In this document: positions 33,328-47,400 of the stretch, piece after piece
How positions within the stretch are numbered: the first letter of the stretch is position 1
Layout of the letters: every line of letters starts with the position of its first letter
Assembly (NCBI GenBank): GCA_019614645.1
Contig: JABWDB010000016.1
Location: forward strand, 4,836,001-4,900,000
DNA length: 64,000 nucleotides
Reading direction: 5' to 3'
Source: Stratiolaelaps scimitus
Taxonomy: Eukaryota; Arthropoda; Arachnida; Mesostigmata; Laelapidae
Notes under the pieces: generated by a model
Seen by the model: the letters and a program-made list of their open reading frames with translations, nothing else
Databases searched by the model: none
What the model was told of the DNA's origin: nothing
Position numbers and translations under genes: made by a program

Positions 33328-34794
33328 ATTAATCCTGTCAAGTAACCAGGTGTCCTGGCCAACAGTGCCACACACACACACGCTGATGTTCATACCCCCA
33401 CGACAGTTAAGAGGATTACTAGCCATTATCCTTTTATAGTCGAAGTACAGGGTTGACAAAGGTAAGCTACATACAGATATGGCCTGCGCGATTGCCATTG
33501 CGATACTGCTGGATCGCTAAATTTCCAACGATTGAATTGTAATCTCCTCTGGAGGTAGAACTCCATGGGCCATGCATCCGTGTATATCATACAAGTCTTT
33601 ATTCTAATCCTGTCAGAGAGTTCGTCGTTCGCAAATATCGCACTGCGCGCCGCGTTAGTAGGGAATTCTTCCATCCGCAGCTAATGGGCTGTTTCCTGTC
33701 GCTCACTTATACTACGAGGTCTACTACTATTTACAACTCGAACCATTTCCTTAACTCGTCACGAGTCAGCGAATTCGAGATGGGTACGATTTCTCGTAGG
33801 CCACCCCGCCACCGATTTGCGTATGTAATATATACATATATATAACAGCGAGTGCAGTCAATGCTGCACGTGTCAGTGGTTTGCGGGGTCGCCAGTCCCT
33901 CAACGAGAATGAACGCGAAATCAGTATCAATCGCAGGGGTCGTCGAGGGATCATAGTTGCTCCGACGTATTCTCCGCGAGTCGACGGATGTTGCCAAATT
34001 GCCACCACACAGAAAACCATCCTTGCACTTTAGGGGAGAAAGGTGCGCGGACCCTTAGCTTACTCTTGGTTACCCTGACAGGTAACGGTAACTTTCAGCA
34101 AAATGGGGCGCCTACGACACAAGTGGTACAGACGAGCGTTCTCACCACCCCAGTGCAGTCAGTATTCAGCACCCGCGGCATGTTCCCCTGCACAGAAGCT
34201 CTTAGCAGAGTCGCGCCGTTCACGCCAGGACGGTTAACTCCATACCATCGACAGGGTTAGCTTCCAACACGAATCGCAGGCAAAAGTAAGATGGCGAAGT
34301 GGGGTGAGAGGGACTGCGACCACAAACATAGTCGACAACCGAGAGAGAAGTTGGCCCGGACGCAGAACGAAAGTCAAAGAGAACTCTGCGTACAGCGATA
34401 CAGAGAATGGTTATGGACGCAACGCCCGAGCGCCTTTTAGCCTTCGTGCCACTTGACGCTGGGCAGTGACTGGCTCAGTGCCACGCCAAGGAAATCCACA
34501 TGGCCCACAATAGCTCAGCAGCCACCCTGCTCGCTATTCTCTACCCTATTTCTCCGCAGGTTACGACTATACAACCGAGTCAGTTTGAACAGCACGTCGC
34601 CGCCCGGAGATCCCTCTACGGCGTACGTGGCTCCGGCAATCGGCCACCTATTCTCTTAAGGCCAACACAAATGTGTGTGAGCCATCCTGGACACGGCACC
34701 ACCATCCCGCCACGCGACACAGCCCCACCACCCAGTGGCGTTAGCTAGAGACAGCGAACGAACCATTCGCCTGGCTGGCCATTCGTGAAGCACC

Positions 34795-34833
34795 TATAAA
34801 AGGACTAGGAGTATTAGGCTGTTCACAGTCAGT
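34795..34833 (+). promoter_or_regulatory. Possible TATA-containing core promoter
   Basis: CTATAAAAGG (TATA starting at 34795) is followed by TTCACAGTCAGT. That stretch contains the arthropod-type initiator TCAGT at 34829-34833, about 34-36 bases downstream of the TATA. TTCGTGAAG just upstream resembles half of a heat-shock element. Downstream I find only a short ORF without a recognised product. Confidence 0.35.
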
Positions 34834-36735
34834 GGCAGAGGAAAGTTTCATACATCGTCTTAGCGAAACGAGCGAACTCGCAGTCGTAGGCGAACGAAAC
34901 GACAACAGACAAAACAGAAGGACAGAGGAGCGACCCCGTCATATGATTGGTCTAAGACATTCAGGATTCATCTATCAGCGAGTAAAACTATACATAGTGC
35001 ACTATGGTATCTCAGTTCCATCAGACTAGAAGTGATCAACAGAGCACTGGTGCCCAAGGCTCACTACCTTGAGGTTAGGCCGTTAGCTTGTGGGGCGATT
35101 CTGCGTTCGAATGGAATCTCGTACGGGGTCTCAATATTCCGCGCTGTGCATGTCTGACATGTAAAAGCCAATCGTTGAGTCTCGCTGTGTTAAAAGCATA
35201 GGCGCGAACGACTCCGAACCAACAACAACTTGAAGGTGTAAACATGTCGCTCGACAAGGTGAGGTCGAGAAAGGAGACACATACGATCGCTGGTAGCGAT
35301 CGACACAAAATACATCCAGTTACGGGCGTACGCATGTACGCGCGTATACAAATGTTTCCACTAAACGACCTGGTTGTGCAGAACCGGTTTTTCGAGTCAT
35401 CGACGATCTGTACTAACACAAATGGCCAATGAATTGATATGGAACGAATTGTGTGTGCTGAATGCGCTTTGGAACCATCTCAAAAACGGCGGCCATCTCC
35501 ATCAACAAATTGTAGCAATAACATCTCTCGTTAATCTCAACAAAAGTGATTAATAAAGTATAGCATGTTGTTGAACCAGCACAGCCATACATACCTGCAT
35601 AGCGCAACTTGGGTAGAAACCTGGACGTCTCCCCACAACAACAGCAACAATAACTTTATCTACGACAGCAACTACTGCTACTAGTACTTCTACTGTTTAG
35701 TCTGCATACTTTGCTAGTTGCTTGAGACGTGGCTATCATTCAGACATTGCCCATTGCCAAATGACATGCGCCCATCCAGTTTGAAGCAGTAACAACGCAC
35801 AGAGGCTTCGTTCGTGTCCAGCAACAACAGCAACAACAACAGCGACGAGATGGGAATTATTAATCACCCTTATTACTGCTCCACCCCACCCAGCAGCTCC
35901 TTAGTCGATCTTCCCACTTTCGTTCTTTGCTTTGTTCATCTCGCGCCCTTATGGTCGTTACCAACCGCACTGCAGAAGTGACTATGCAGCTGTTCTTGTT
36001 AAGCCATACATTTATATATATATATATATATATATATGGACACATAGATGGACACAACAGACAGACATAATGGTAGACATTCATTCGTTGAGTCCACAGA
36101 CTCAAGCGCTCTCTCCTTGTCCGTGGCCAGCCAGCTTCTCCTTCATTTCTTCATTTCAATGCACATCTACATTTACATGGATGTAGTTGGATATATATGT
36201 GTGTACATATACTTATATGCACACACACACACATACACACCTACAAGCACATTTATTCAGTCCCCTCATGTCCAACATCCTATGCAGAATATCGGTAGGG
36301 AAACAAGATCGTATGCTATCGTGTCAGCGCTGAGGGAAGTAAACTAGCGAGTTTTTCCTCTTTATTCCTCTTCGCTTCCATCTGCATTGCGTCCCTTTTC
36401 TCGCATTCGGCACAATTCGGCTTCGTTCTTCACTGTCGGCGAGCCTTCACTGAGTGTACCTCACGATGGTCTTCACTACGAAGTCGACTAAGCGAGGCTA
36501 GCATGCGAGGTCAAGATCGCGGGGCGAATTCGCCTCAGCGTCGGCTTGATTCGGCCAGCTCCTTCTCTGCTCCTTAGCTTCGTTCTCCGTCTCCTCAAGC
36601 TGCTCAGCTGCTTAGGCGGCACCGGTGGTTCCTTCACTCGATCGGCCATCAATTGCGCTGAGTCATCATGTCATTTGGACCCCCGTTGAAGCGAGTCGAC
36701 CATCCGTCCTCGCCAGACCCCAATACACTACGCAC
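34834..36735. other. Stretch without a recognised gene
   Basis: Holds CAA/AAC triplet runs near 35632-35660 and 35820-35840, a TA run at 36013-36037 and a CA-rich stretch near 36220-36245. No exon is recognised. Confidence 0.5.
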
Positions 36736-36740
36736 AATGA

Positions 36741-37166
36741 GTGCGCAGCACCACCCCCGACTCGACCCCCTCCCACCCTACCTCACTTGCCAGAACCCCA
36801 GTTCCCCTAGGAGTGCTACTTAATGTTCGGGCGGAAGCCGCCGCTATAGCAACTGCTGCAGACGCGAGCCTGCTGCAGCTGCAACCGCCGCCTATCGTCA
36901 GCGCGCCAGAGAAACTAGCAAATCTCATAAGGTTGCCAGCATCTCTTGCCGACATCCGCGGCAACGAGAATGAATCGGCAAGCGAGCTAGATCGCCGCCT
37001 TGCGACCTGGTACCACACACTACGGCTACAACCACTAGCACAACTCAGGACCATCGCAGGAGCACATATCCGATTTGCTGTCGGGTGGTACACAATACTC
37101 CCCGGTCGGTGCGCGAACCTGCGACTGGCGGAAGGCGAACCAGCAGGACTTAGGGAGCGTCCTTAG
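36741..37166 (+). CDS. Unassigned 141-codon open frame without ATG
   Basis: The frame opens after a TGA at 36738 and has no ATG, so it could only be an internal exon. It is proline- and threonine-rich at first, then alanine-rich, then reads APEKLANLIRLPASLADIRG and ELDRRLATWYHTLRLQPLAQ. It resembles protein, but I do not recognise it. GC-rich sequence also gives a long ORF on the opposite strand here, which weakens the case. Confidence 0.18.
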   Translation: MRSTTPDSTPSHPTSLARTPVPLGVLLNVRAEAAAIATAADASLLQLQPPPIVSAPEKLANLIRLPASLADIRGNENESASELDRRLATWYHTLRLQPLAQLRTIAGAHIRFAVGWYTILPGRCANLRLAEGEPAGLRERP

Positions 37167-37169
37167 AGC

Positions 37170-40100
37170 AACCTTAAGGACAGGCTCATGCAGTAACTGA
37201 GGTCAAGAAGCGTTCGCTCGTTGTTTGGCCTTTTGGCCTTACCTTTACATAGAACACAGACGACTTAGAGAAGCACCAACAATGTTCTAATTAGATGAAT
37301 AGAGGAGGCACTACCACGCAAATCAAGCAACGGCGCAATCAAGCTTGCGCGTTCACCACCATTCTACGAACGACATGTATTTGCCACTTTTCAAAGTTGG
37401 CAGCACCGCCAAACGAAAGCCACGATACCACCAGGTGGGTGCCGAAAAATGTTTGTTTTATCTCGGTATATCGGGTGCTTCCTGGCGCACCACAAGAAAC
37501 AGACAGAGATGACGATATTTGCTACCTTTTAAAACATCGTAGCTCGATAGTGATTTCAAATGGCAGACGCCGTGTGCATGTCAGACCCGGACCAGGCTGA
37601 TAATAATAACATTCATTCTGTATAACATTTACCTCGAAGCAATACTGGCTTATTGAAGACAGGTCGGTGAAAATGTACTTACTAGAATGACCCTCAGCTG
37701 CCATTGTGGTTAGCGAAAGCACAGTGCCACCTTGGTCGTCGATTTGTCGACGATCTCGGCCAGCCTGTTGACCGGGCTAAATGTATAGGCAGTGTTTGCA
37801 TATTCTCTTCCTGAAACGTCCCGCAGGCTGGAAATGTCCATCTTGCCCTCTTCGGAGAGAGAACAACTTTGAACAACTTTATAGCTACATAAGTTCACAG
37901 CAGCATCTTTTGCACTCACTCGATGCAGCTGAAACCATTAAACTATTAATGCATTATTGTCTAATTAGGCGTGTTCAGGAAACAGCAACAAAATCGCCTT
38001 CCGAAGCAGCGAACCCATATCACATGCGTACATATCATACTCTCTATGCTAACTTGTATCTAGTTCAGTCAACTGAATTTAGTTGAATTCAACAAAAACA
38101 AAAGCCTGTTTTGTGTTCGCCAACGCTTTTCAGAGTCGGGTCGCCCGTGGCAGATTTGGTCGCTGTCCGACCGAGTACGTGTGCTAATGGTTCTCTCCAT
38201 ATCCACGTACGGCTACAACTACTAGTACGACTAATAGGTTCTTGTACAAGGACGGCATTGGGACAATTGGATATCTATGTACTAGACAATGCGCCTCTAC
38301 CCAGCGGTGTATTGCAAACACTCTTGTCCACTAGGTATAATTCGATAAAGTGTACGCCTATACGATTTTAGCTTCCAGCGATGATAATCTCGCAGCGGAG
38401 ACAGAAACCACTGCGCGTACGATTGCAGCATATGTCTGTATCTGTGTCGGCGTTCTCCTTGTTCGACTAAGCAAATAGTGCTGTCGGTGCAATCGGGCGT
38501 TATTTCGGGACGTTCCACTTTGGTAGAAGCTTACCATAGCTATGTAGGTTTACAATGAAAACAGATACATCTTCAACTTCAAATCTATGTACCTACATCT
38601 GCACCTAAAATCAATTCTTAGCTAGTAAAGTACAGCTTACGCTAAACACTACCCCATAGGCGTTTGTTATTATATAGCTAATACGCTGGCAATGTGCTTG
38701 CCAGAAGTCAGAATAAATGACAGAATCTATTACAGGACAACAAAAGGGCGCGCTACGGCGATGAACAAGAAGGATACAACAGGCAACTTTTAGCTATAAA
38801 TCAGCACGACAATAGGCCAGGAAGATTATATGATGTCCATTCATTGATCTACGCCTGATTCAATTACCCCGTATGAGAGGGAAGATCTTTTTTGTTTAGC
38901 AACAGGTATCCTTGATTGATTTCCAGGAACCCAATCGATAATATATATATACTAGACGTTGTCTCCACCTCAAATGGAGGCGTTTCAACCAACCACAGTG
39001 GATCTCTCGTGGGACACGCCGATCGAACTTAATGCAGGATTTACCAGGAAATGGTTAGCGCCCCCTATTGTTGCCGCGGCGATGACGGCAGGTTAAGATA
39101 ACGTTTAGAATGACTGGTGGGCCCGTGAGATCGGCAGCTGCTGTTTGAGATGACTGCAGCCGTTAGCACAATCTCCGCATTAGCCTATTGCTCCCGCGAA
39201 TACGTCAGCATACGATATCAGTCCAGTTCCCTGTATGATTGACGTGATCGGCACTCCATCAGATCAAATCGAGCGGGGACCCTTGGCGGTGGTATCAACG
39301 AAAAGGCTGTGGAAGCGGCTATACCTATATTAGCATACATGTGATATGTGACAGCATACCCCCTATACTCGGACGGTGCTGATAGGATGGTGGACACGCG
39401 GCCGTTCTGAGTCCCCCACTCGTGGTTGTATGAACTGACCAACACGTACATACATTCCCATATTCACTCCAAAAAATAAACGAAGAAAAAAATACCCACA
39501 ACAAACTGTACACAGATATATGTGTGTGTATATGTATATGCATTGGACATACAGCTACTTGGCCTGAGAGGGGTAAAGGTAAAACTTTATTTGTTTATTA
39601 AAGGAGCTGCAATTTCACAGTGCTTAAACTATCTAATGTGTGACTTTGCTGATACAGCAATGGTATACTTGTCCACCTTCATAGGCTTTGCATCAGCTCT
39701 ACCAGACAGCATATGCTGGCCACCTCTATGCAACACTATTTAGCAGTAGCATTGTTGCATTTCCAGGTTTACAAGTGAATGTTTTGATAGAACGGACGAT
39801 GTCGAGAAGAACTGATGTCCATTCCGATAGTAACACAGACATCCAAGAGAGATACAGACTAACACCTCTCGCGATACGAATCTAACGATTTTTGCGAAGC
39901 ATCGCTCGTTTTCAGATGCACAGCGGTAGAAACTAGGCCAGCCGTCGTGAACGTGCAAAATGTTACCGGCTGTAGTCGTCACCGCCCGCAACCATTTTGA
40001 TATCTTCCTCATAGACAATTTAATCGCATCGACTTTAATCCACTAGGAACTATTATACTATACAGCGTGCGGATATAAGTAGTCCTACACGATAATGCGC

Positions 40101-43060
40101 CGTGCGCCGTTTATCGAGGTCGGTAAACAAAACGGCTCAACAACTCTGACAACAATACTTGCGGATGACTAGAACACTTATTAATAACATGATCGTATAT
40201 GGTCCATAACTATTCTCGCCCCTATCATCGGCCGCAACGGGTGCAAAGGAGCCGTATTCAATGGGCGTTAAATGCCAAGAACGCTACCAACGAATAATAG
40301 AAAATCAAAAAAATGCTCATCACCGAATCCTGCCAAGTTCTCCCCGGCCGTATGCTCTCGTACGGTAGACAGTGCGTCCCAGTTGATAATTTCATGGCCT
40401 CGTAGTCAAACTACGTTTCTGAATACACACAGAGGCGGCTTCGCGTCCCTAAGTTTCTCTATTCATACACACTTACCAGCACACGACGTCTAAGCGGAAG
40501 CAAGCAGCTTTGAAGCCTATTTTCCCCGACGCTTCGCTCCACCCAATTTCTTTCGGTAGTTCTTTCTTGCCACGAACGCGCTAGATCGTCGTCCCCGGTG
40601 CCCTCGCCCGCTTGCCAGAGGCGTCGGTAACTCGACACTGGAGATTCGGACGCAACTTATAGGTGGTGCTCGGACCCCCGGGCGAGGGCTGACACCGACG
40701 ATACACAGGGGACCGCCTTCGAGTTTCGTTACAGTCGCCCCAGTTCGGGAAGTTCCCGTGGGAGGGCGAAGAATCTTAGCAATGTCCCCGTCGTCAATTT
40801 CTCCGCCAGGCTCCGATCAAGATCCATGCGACATTCAAAGGGGCTTCTTTCTCGCGTTCTGATCGCACGAGTAAACGAAGAGGCGTACATTGCTTGAATC
40901 GAACTTGTATTGGGTCATCCACCCTTCAGTGTTGCGTTCTCAGCTATAACTAGCCATGTGGTTTACCATGTCAAATATTAACAGAGATTTCTGTTCGATC
41001 TCATATAGCTCGTAAGACCTTTGGAGATCGAAAGACGATCCAGGCATACTTGGCACATCATTAAAATAATTAATTTGCTTTGTTTTTTTGTAATTTTTAC
41101 ACAAAACGTGTGTATAATATTAACACATTATTGTCAACACTTGGATGGGGCTCTTCTGAACGAAGCAGCCTTATCTAAAATCAAAGGGGGACTACAATGT
41201 ACTCTCATGACGCCTCAAATATGAGTGAAATAAGCGGCGATGAACAGTTAGCTTAATTACTGACCCTTCCACAGGCTTGACGATAATTACTCTCGAATAA
41301 CAAAGTTTGCTGGGGGGAAGCATAAGGAGTAGACATTCCCGAGGCTATCAGACTCCGGGAGTCCATTAAGCAAGCCGACCATTTTGAGTAACTAGCGACT
41401 AGTAGACGCCGCATCAAGTGTGTTCTGCCTGAAAAATCGTCAAAGTCTTTCAACTAACGAAGATAGTCTGACAAAAATAAATAAGATGAACAAGACATAT
41501 GAATATTAAATAATTTCTACATTTTGCCATTTCTGAACAATCCGGAATCCACTGGCGCTCCTACGCACTCCTGTGACGCGATCTCTCTTATCTGCGTTTG
41601 GCTCAAACAAATAGTCCTGGTATCAGCGACGCCATACAATAATGATAAACTATCACTCCGTCACCTCTACCCGCCACCCATTCTCATCGCTGTCGTTCAT
41701 TCGCTAGCATACTGGTACGCTATTCACCATTCACCACTTCCTACGCATCACAGCTTGCTCTCAACGGTCTGTGGTTCGCGCCCATTCAGGAGAGAGCACG
41801 CCCGTATCCGTAGGTAAGCAGGTACGCCGTAGGAACCAATACAGCCGTCTGCACTAGCGTTGTCGTTTGGGTCCTCAAAAATCTCGAATCTTTTTCGAGC
41901 CACCACCTGACCGAGGATAGACGCCATTTCCATATGGCGGTCTACCTAGAATCGGCTTTAGACTCCATCGTCGTATCTCCCCCTCCCTTAAATAATCTCC
42001 CGGCTGCATGCATAGATGTCGTCCATCTGCATAAAGACGGCGTTCTCTGCTTATGCGATTTGCCTTCAGAGTCGGGGACAGCGTTGCGAACACTGTTCGA
42101 TTTACGAATAACGCGGGCTTTCTGTCTATTCCACTGAATACTCGTATTCCATCTCGACAAGATGGGCCCTGGTGGATGACGGCCGCCCTTCCGACCAACG
42201 CTGACTGTTCGCGGAAAGACTCGGGTCCACATCATCACGAAGATTTTGACAGCACTGCATCGGACGCGCGAGGCCTGCGAACTAACCTCTAATTCCTTTC
42301 AGCGCCATCGCGCCTCTGGGTGTCTGCGCCCGGTGGCTGACGAAACGCGAAATGACCGAGGCCGAGGTTTTACCATAATAATGACGACATCGCGGTCAGA
42401 TAGACAGAAACAGATAGACAGCTGGAGTCGCCGCCTCCATCGCTAAGATGAGAAGCACGATGTTCGGCGGATGCAATGAAGGTATGTCACAACCTTTACA
42501 ACAACCTTCTACTCAGCCTTCGCTGCGGTGATGTCGCCCGGCATTTCAATACAGGACAGACCCATGGAGGCGGGCAAGACGCAGCCGTTCAACAGGATAT
42601 GCCAAACGGTGTTTCGCTTCCGCATGCCGAGGGACAGGTAATTCAGAACTGTCTCACGCAACCGGTGTGTCGATCTGCAGAGCAGTGCTGTGCCGATGGA
42701 ACAAGTTTACGGGAAAATTGTTCAAAAACGTATTCTATTGTAGTGAGCGCAACGGAGTAACCACTACAGTCCGAAAGGTACTCCTGAGCAACTCCTGATC
42801 GAACGCGAATCGAAAAGACACAACACGAGAGGACCTCAACTGACAAATGGTCCGCACCTCAGTCAGAATACATACAATACATACAATACAAATACACCTT
42901 TATTAACCAAAAGGGGGTGGTACAAAGATTATTAAAGAAATTACATAAATTGGTAGAGCGAAGTGAATTTTTTACAATTGTGGTAATGGCAGATGTCCAC
43001 TTCCTGAGTCTCGTAGGAGACGTGCGACTCTCCAGGAGAACAAATTATATATATATATAT
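37170..43060. other. Stretch without a recognised gene
   Basis: Many short ORFs on both strands and no conserved motif. Near 11208, 39590 and 42899 there are similar TTTATTAA-type openings followed by AT-rich text, which may be 3' ends of old retroelements. The similarity is too weak to call. Confidence 0.45.
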
Positions 43061-43066
43061 ATATTT

Positions 43067-43120
43067 CGAAGGGTCGAGCTCATGTGTCACATGTTAGTTA
43101 TACATGAGCTCGAGCCTTCG
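43067..43120. repeat. 18-bp inverted repeat with 18-base loop
   Basis: Arms 43067-43084 and 43103-43120 are reverse complements with one mismatch. Each is built around GAGCTC. A TA run lies immediately to the left (about 43046-43064). Confidence 0.9.
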
Positions 43121-44463
43121 CTCCGAGCTAAATCACCTTTAAACACGCATGGAACTGATGATGTCGGGTTTTCAGATATAGAAATAGATACCTGAGAATG
43201 ATCAATGACAATATAGGGACAAAATGACAATCCCACAAGCGATAGCAGACGGTGTGGTCGTTCGTGCCGGCAAGATGAAACTCCTCATATGACTTAGTTT
43301 ACCTAGCGAAAACACCAGGGGTGAACATTTCGTGACTTTCTATGGGGAGTTAAATAGACAGGCACGTCTAAATCGAGATCAGTGGACAACCCTACAGGGT
43401 GACCTTAAAATGGAGCATCTATATCTCTTAGATGGTTAACTTAACTAAGTTGAACAAAGTGCAAGTAGCTCTTTGCTCTACTTCTTGACCATCGCCTGAC
43501 GTCGATTCTCGTTCTTCGCAAATTGAGAGTGCCACCTGTTATCCGAGTCTACCCAAATGATTTATTCATAATACAGCATACAGGGTATACTACCTAAATC
43601 CTAATGCAGGTATTTTACATGTTCGACAAATCCTTCGTTTGTCACGCAGACAAGTTACAATGAATCTAGCAACGATACAAATTCAACGATATATCATAGT
43701 CCCGGGTCCACCCCCAGCTAGCAGATTATAGATAGATAAGAGAATATAGCATGAGCACTCACCACATTTCTCTATAATACACCACCTACTAGATCATCAG
43801 AGACAGAGTGCTATCTACACTCCTACCACAACACATGCTATGGACAATTACGTGTGATTCCGCACCCACACGCTTCCGGTGTTTGGTAGACGAGCCCACT
43901 GTGAGCAGGCTAAGCACACTTGAGCCAGCCTCGTGAGCATCGTCTGACCCAACGTGAAGTAACCCCCATAACAGCGTATAATATCAGGCAAGCTAGCTAA
44001 CATCGGGCAGGTCGAGTATCTGTCGTATCATGCGGCAGTGGCCAGGCCATCACTATTATTGGTTGTAACGCATGCAAAACCAATAGGTGGTGACACCAGG
44101 GTGTTGTAATATCTGTAGAACGCGAACTTCAACTTCTACAACTGTCGGCGTTAGCAGGGATGACCAACAGCGGCCACCAGACCCGCCCGAACGAAAAACG
44201 ACCCAAACACAACTAGCCGGCCGCCCCCATGAATGTCTATGCAGTCTAATAGGCGATTCCTCCAGTCTCACTACTCCGCCTGGCTCCATTTGCCATGATG
44301 TCCCCCTATCGGCACCCCTCAACGCTAATAGTAGATAGCACCCACCTCAGCCAGCCAGCAGTTCCCCGCTCTCACGACCAAGCCCGCACTGACAGCGGCA
44401 ACCACTCACGATCTGCGTGTGAGTGTGTAAATTCCCCAAAAAAAAAGGTCCGTTTTTGTACAG

Positions 44464-44496
<33 letters not shown>

Positions 44497-47400
44497 GTAG
44501 CCTAAGCGCTACGTGACTGCCGGACACAAACACAGGACCCGTGCAGGACCACGGGAAGACATCGACTACAGCCAACGAGGCAAGCTGGCCCACCAAAAAA
44601 AGCCAACTCTGAAACCGCATTCGATAGAGAGAGCCGGTCAGGCAACTGTGGTCTATGCTGAAATCTTATATCTAGCGGCCACGTGTCCACACCAAAAAAA
44701 TTATGCGGGTCTCTTTGGTAAGGCACACCCTCATTCAGTCAGAGAAAGGAAGCTACTTTATCTGGTTCATCGAACGGTCAACCGACAGAGAGGCTTCTTC
44801 GGAACTACGAGCGAGGCTCGGGCTTGCGAGTTCTAGCCGGCAGCTAACAACGTGTTCCACAGCGTTAATACACGTTTATGGGATACAATCGTTGTCCAAA
44901 CGATTTGAATAATAACCTCACAAGGTGACAACAAGTCCTCCCAATCAGTTGGAATCACTGGACTGTGACCAGTGTATTCCCGCCACCGTCCAGCACATCT
45001 CATCTAACAGTAATGAGGATTAATCACTATGAAAAGAGCATCCGCTTACATCATCCATCAAGGCCTCGCTAAACGAGGAGTGCTCCCTATTGTTTCACGT
45101 CAGTGTTCATTATTATCAATTCTATCAACAGAGGACATCAGGTCCGTGGACGACCCGATGCCCTCACAGTGAGTTCCCGCCAAAACACATATCGCATTTG
45201 CGCAGTCTGCTCCGTTTCACATGTCACAACAGACGACACCGCCGTCATCGCCGACAAACTCCTGTATTTCCTTGTTCTACATCGTCCTTATCCTAGTCGC
45301 CATTGTCACTGTTTTGTCCTGTACGTTCTCCTGAATCCTCGTACAGATACCGTCCTACTCTACCCTTACGGGTCCGTACGCAGATGTCCTTTCTCATTCA
45401 CTATCGTCACCCTCCTCGAGGAAGCCGTACAATCTCTTACCGAAATTTCGCTGGTCCCACGAACGAGGTTAGAAAGGAGCTTCGCCTGCATAAATGTTAC
45501 GCTCCCCAACACATCGCCGTGGCCGCCACCGTGGTCCAACCCGCACCCCGAGACCCCTTTGAAAAGCGCTATTGTTCGAGATGTTCAAGGGGACAATTTT
45601 CTCTGAAGGGCCCTAAACTACGGAGGGACGGCTTGTCTCGGCAGTAGTGGACGAACAGGGACGGATCGATGGGAAAATCGCTTTAGAGACGAAGCAAGGC
45701 GTCCAGCTCGTTCCAATTGTTGATAGACGGTGCCAGTAGTTGATATCGCATATCAATGTACCTACAAAGATTAACAAAAATGAGTAGCACCCAGAAAGTA
45801 CACCTATAGTCAAACAACGGACTGACGGCACCCGCAACCTGACCTTGAGGAAGCTAGAAATTACATTGAAACGAAAAGCTCCATAAGCATAGATTCAGCA
45901 TATTCATTGATAGCGAGGCAAGCCATTATGTCAGCTTAATCGCCTTCCAGTTCTGGCCGGTTACAACGTTAATATTTCTTTGTCAACATGTTTGCTAACC
46001 CCGTAGGCTCTTGATGGCGGTGTCAACAGTAGCGCATCATGCGGGGCATTATCCTGTTTGACCTTTTGTCCTAGCAACGATCCAGAATAATAGTGACAGA
46101 TTATTCCTCCAGGCATAGTGTGTGTACTTAGGCCAAGCTGGCGAGACGAAGATTCTTCATGTGAAACGCCTGCTGTATATCTCGAGAAAAGGAGCGGTTG
46201 TTGTTAATTCTCTCGTCTTGAGCCTTGGCATTCAATTGCACGTGTTTCACAGCAGAGTTCGTTGTTGACTCGACGATCTTCAACATACATATCCGTGCGT
46301 GCAGGCTAGCATCACGTTTATTATATTGGGGAGAAGTTAAGTGTTGGGTGTACTTTTCCAATAAGAGGTTCCGAGATTCGCTTTCGACTCGTTCAGAGAC
46401 AGGAAAATTGCCTACGTTTTTGCCGGAGCACTCCTTGCGCGAGGAGTGCTATCTAGTGCTTCTACATTATCGGTGCAAGCGTTGAGGAGCTTTACGATAA
46501 CTGGCGTTACTTGTATCAAATGATCCAATCAGGTAGTTAACTTCTACGTAACCTACAAAACGGATCTGATGAAGAAGTAGAACTGTGAATAGATTTATCG
46601 ATGATGGCAAACTTATATTGAACTAGCCATAATTTTTCTTGATAGAGCTGACAAGTTTTGACCAAAGATCATAATCGGTCACTTGTAAGCGCCTGCAGGA
46701 GTTCAACCTTCAACTCGAGTAACCCTCGTGGCGTCTAATTGAATAACCAGCGTTTATTGTTATTCCTCATAGTGAGCATTTTATGGGAAAAAAACGCACT
46801 GAAGTCTCTGTCCAAGGTGACTATTATATGATGCACCTTACCACAGCACATAGGCATCAAAAACTCTACATAACGAAACTGGCATTAGATAATGATATGA
46901 ACGAATGGCGATTATATTGTTTATCTCTTCCGTCTGCATGAACATCAAATATTGGGCACTGAGATATTTTTTCGGCTGATCACGGTCACTGCTACAATAG
47001 ATGACGATCACGGTCAACCAGAGTCATGAACATGGTATTCCCATTATCTCTATTAGATCAAGACGACCCCTCGGGTGGCTTCACAGTGGAGCAAGCTATT
47101 AAATATTTCAGATCAAAGTGCTCATCCCACCGTACGATCTGTAGAGATCTGTACGTTGCCTACAGCCAGGCAACTAAGTAAACAGAGCCACCCACTTACC
47201 CTGATCACAGTTTTCTCGTTATTTTTACCCTGGCCCCTCTCTGATCGCAAACTCCTCCTCGGACGTCGAGCACATCACGAATCCCGAAGATCCGAATCCA
47301 AGCAACACATTAACACATTGCCAAATGGTGCACACAAATATACTACATATTAAACAGCTCTCGTGTTGTTTCTATACTCAGCATTGCTCACGCTCGTGGA

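Larger units (their letters stand above)
28901..34790. other. Stretch without a recognised gene
   Basis: Contains an unassigned 160-codon ORF at 30167-30649 (minus), an unassigned plus-strand ORF at 33043-33327, a TA run near 31983-32002 and a G-quadruplex motif at 32251-32265. No conserved protein motif is recognised. Confidence 0.5.

Noticed and set aside
45103..45606. A 167-codon plus-strand ORF
   Set aside because: It starts at GTG rather than ATG, overlaps another long ORF in a second frame and contains no recognisable domain or splice support.
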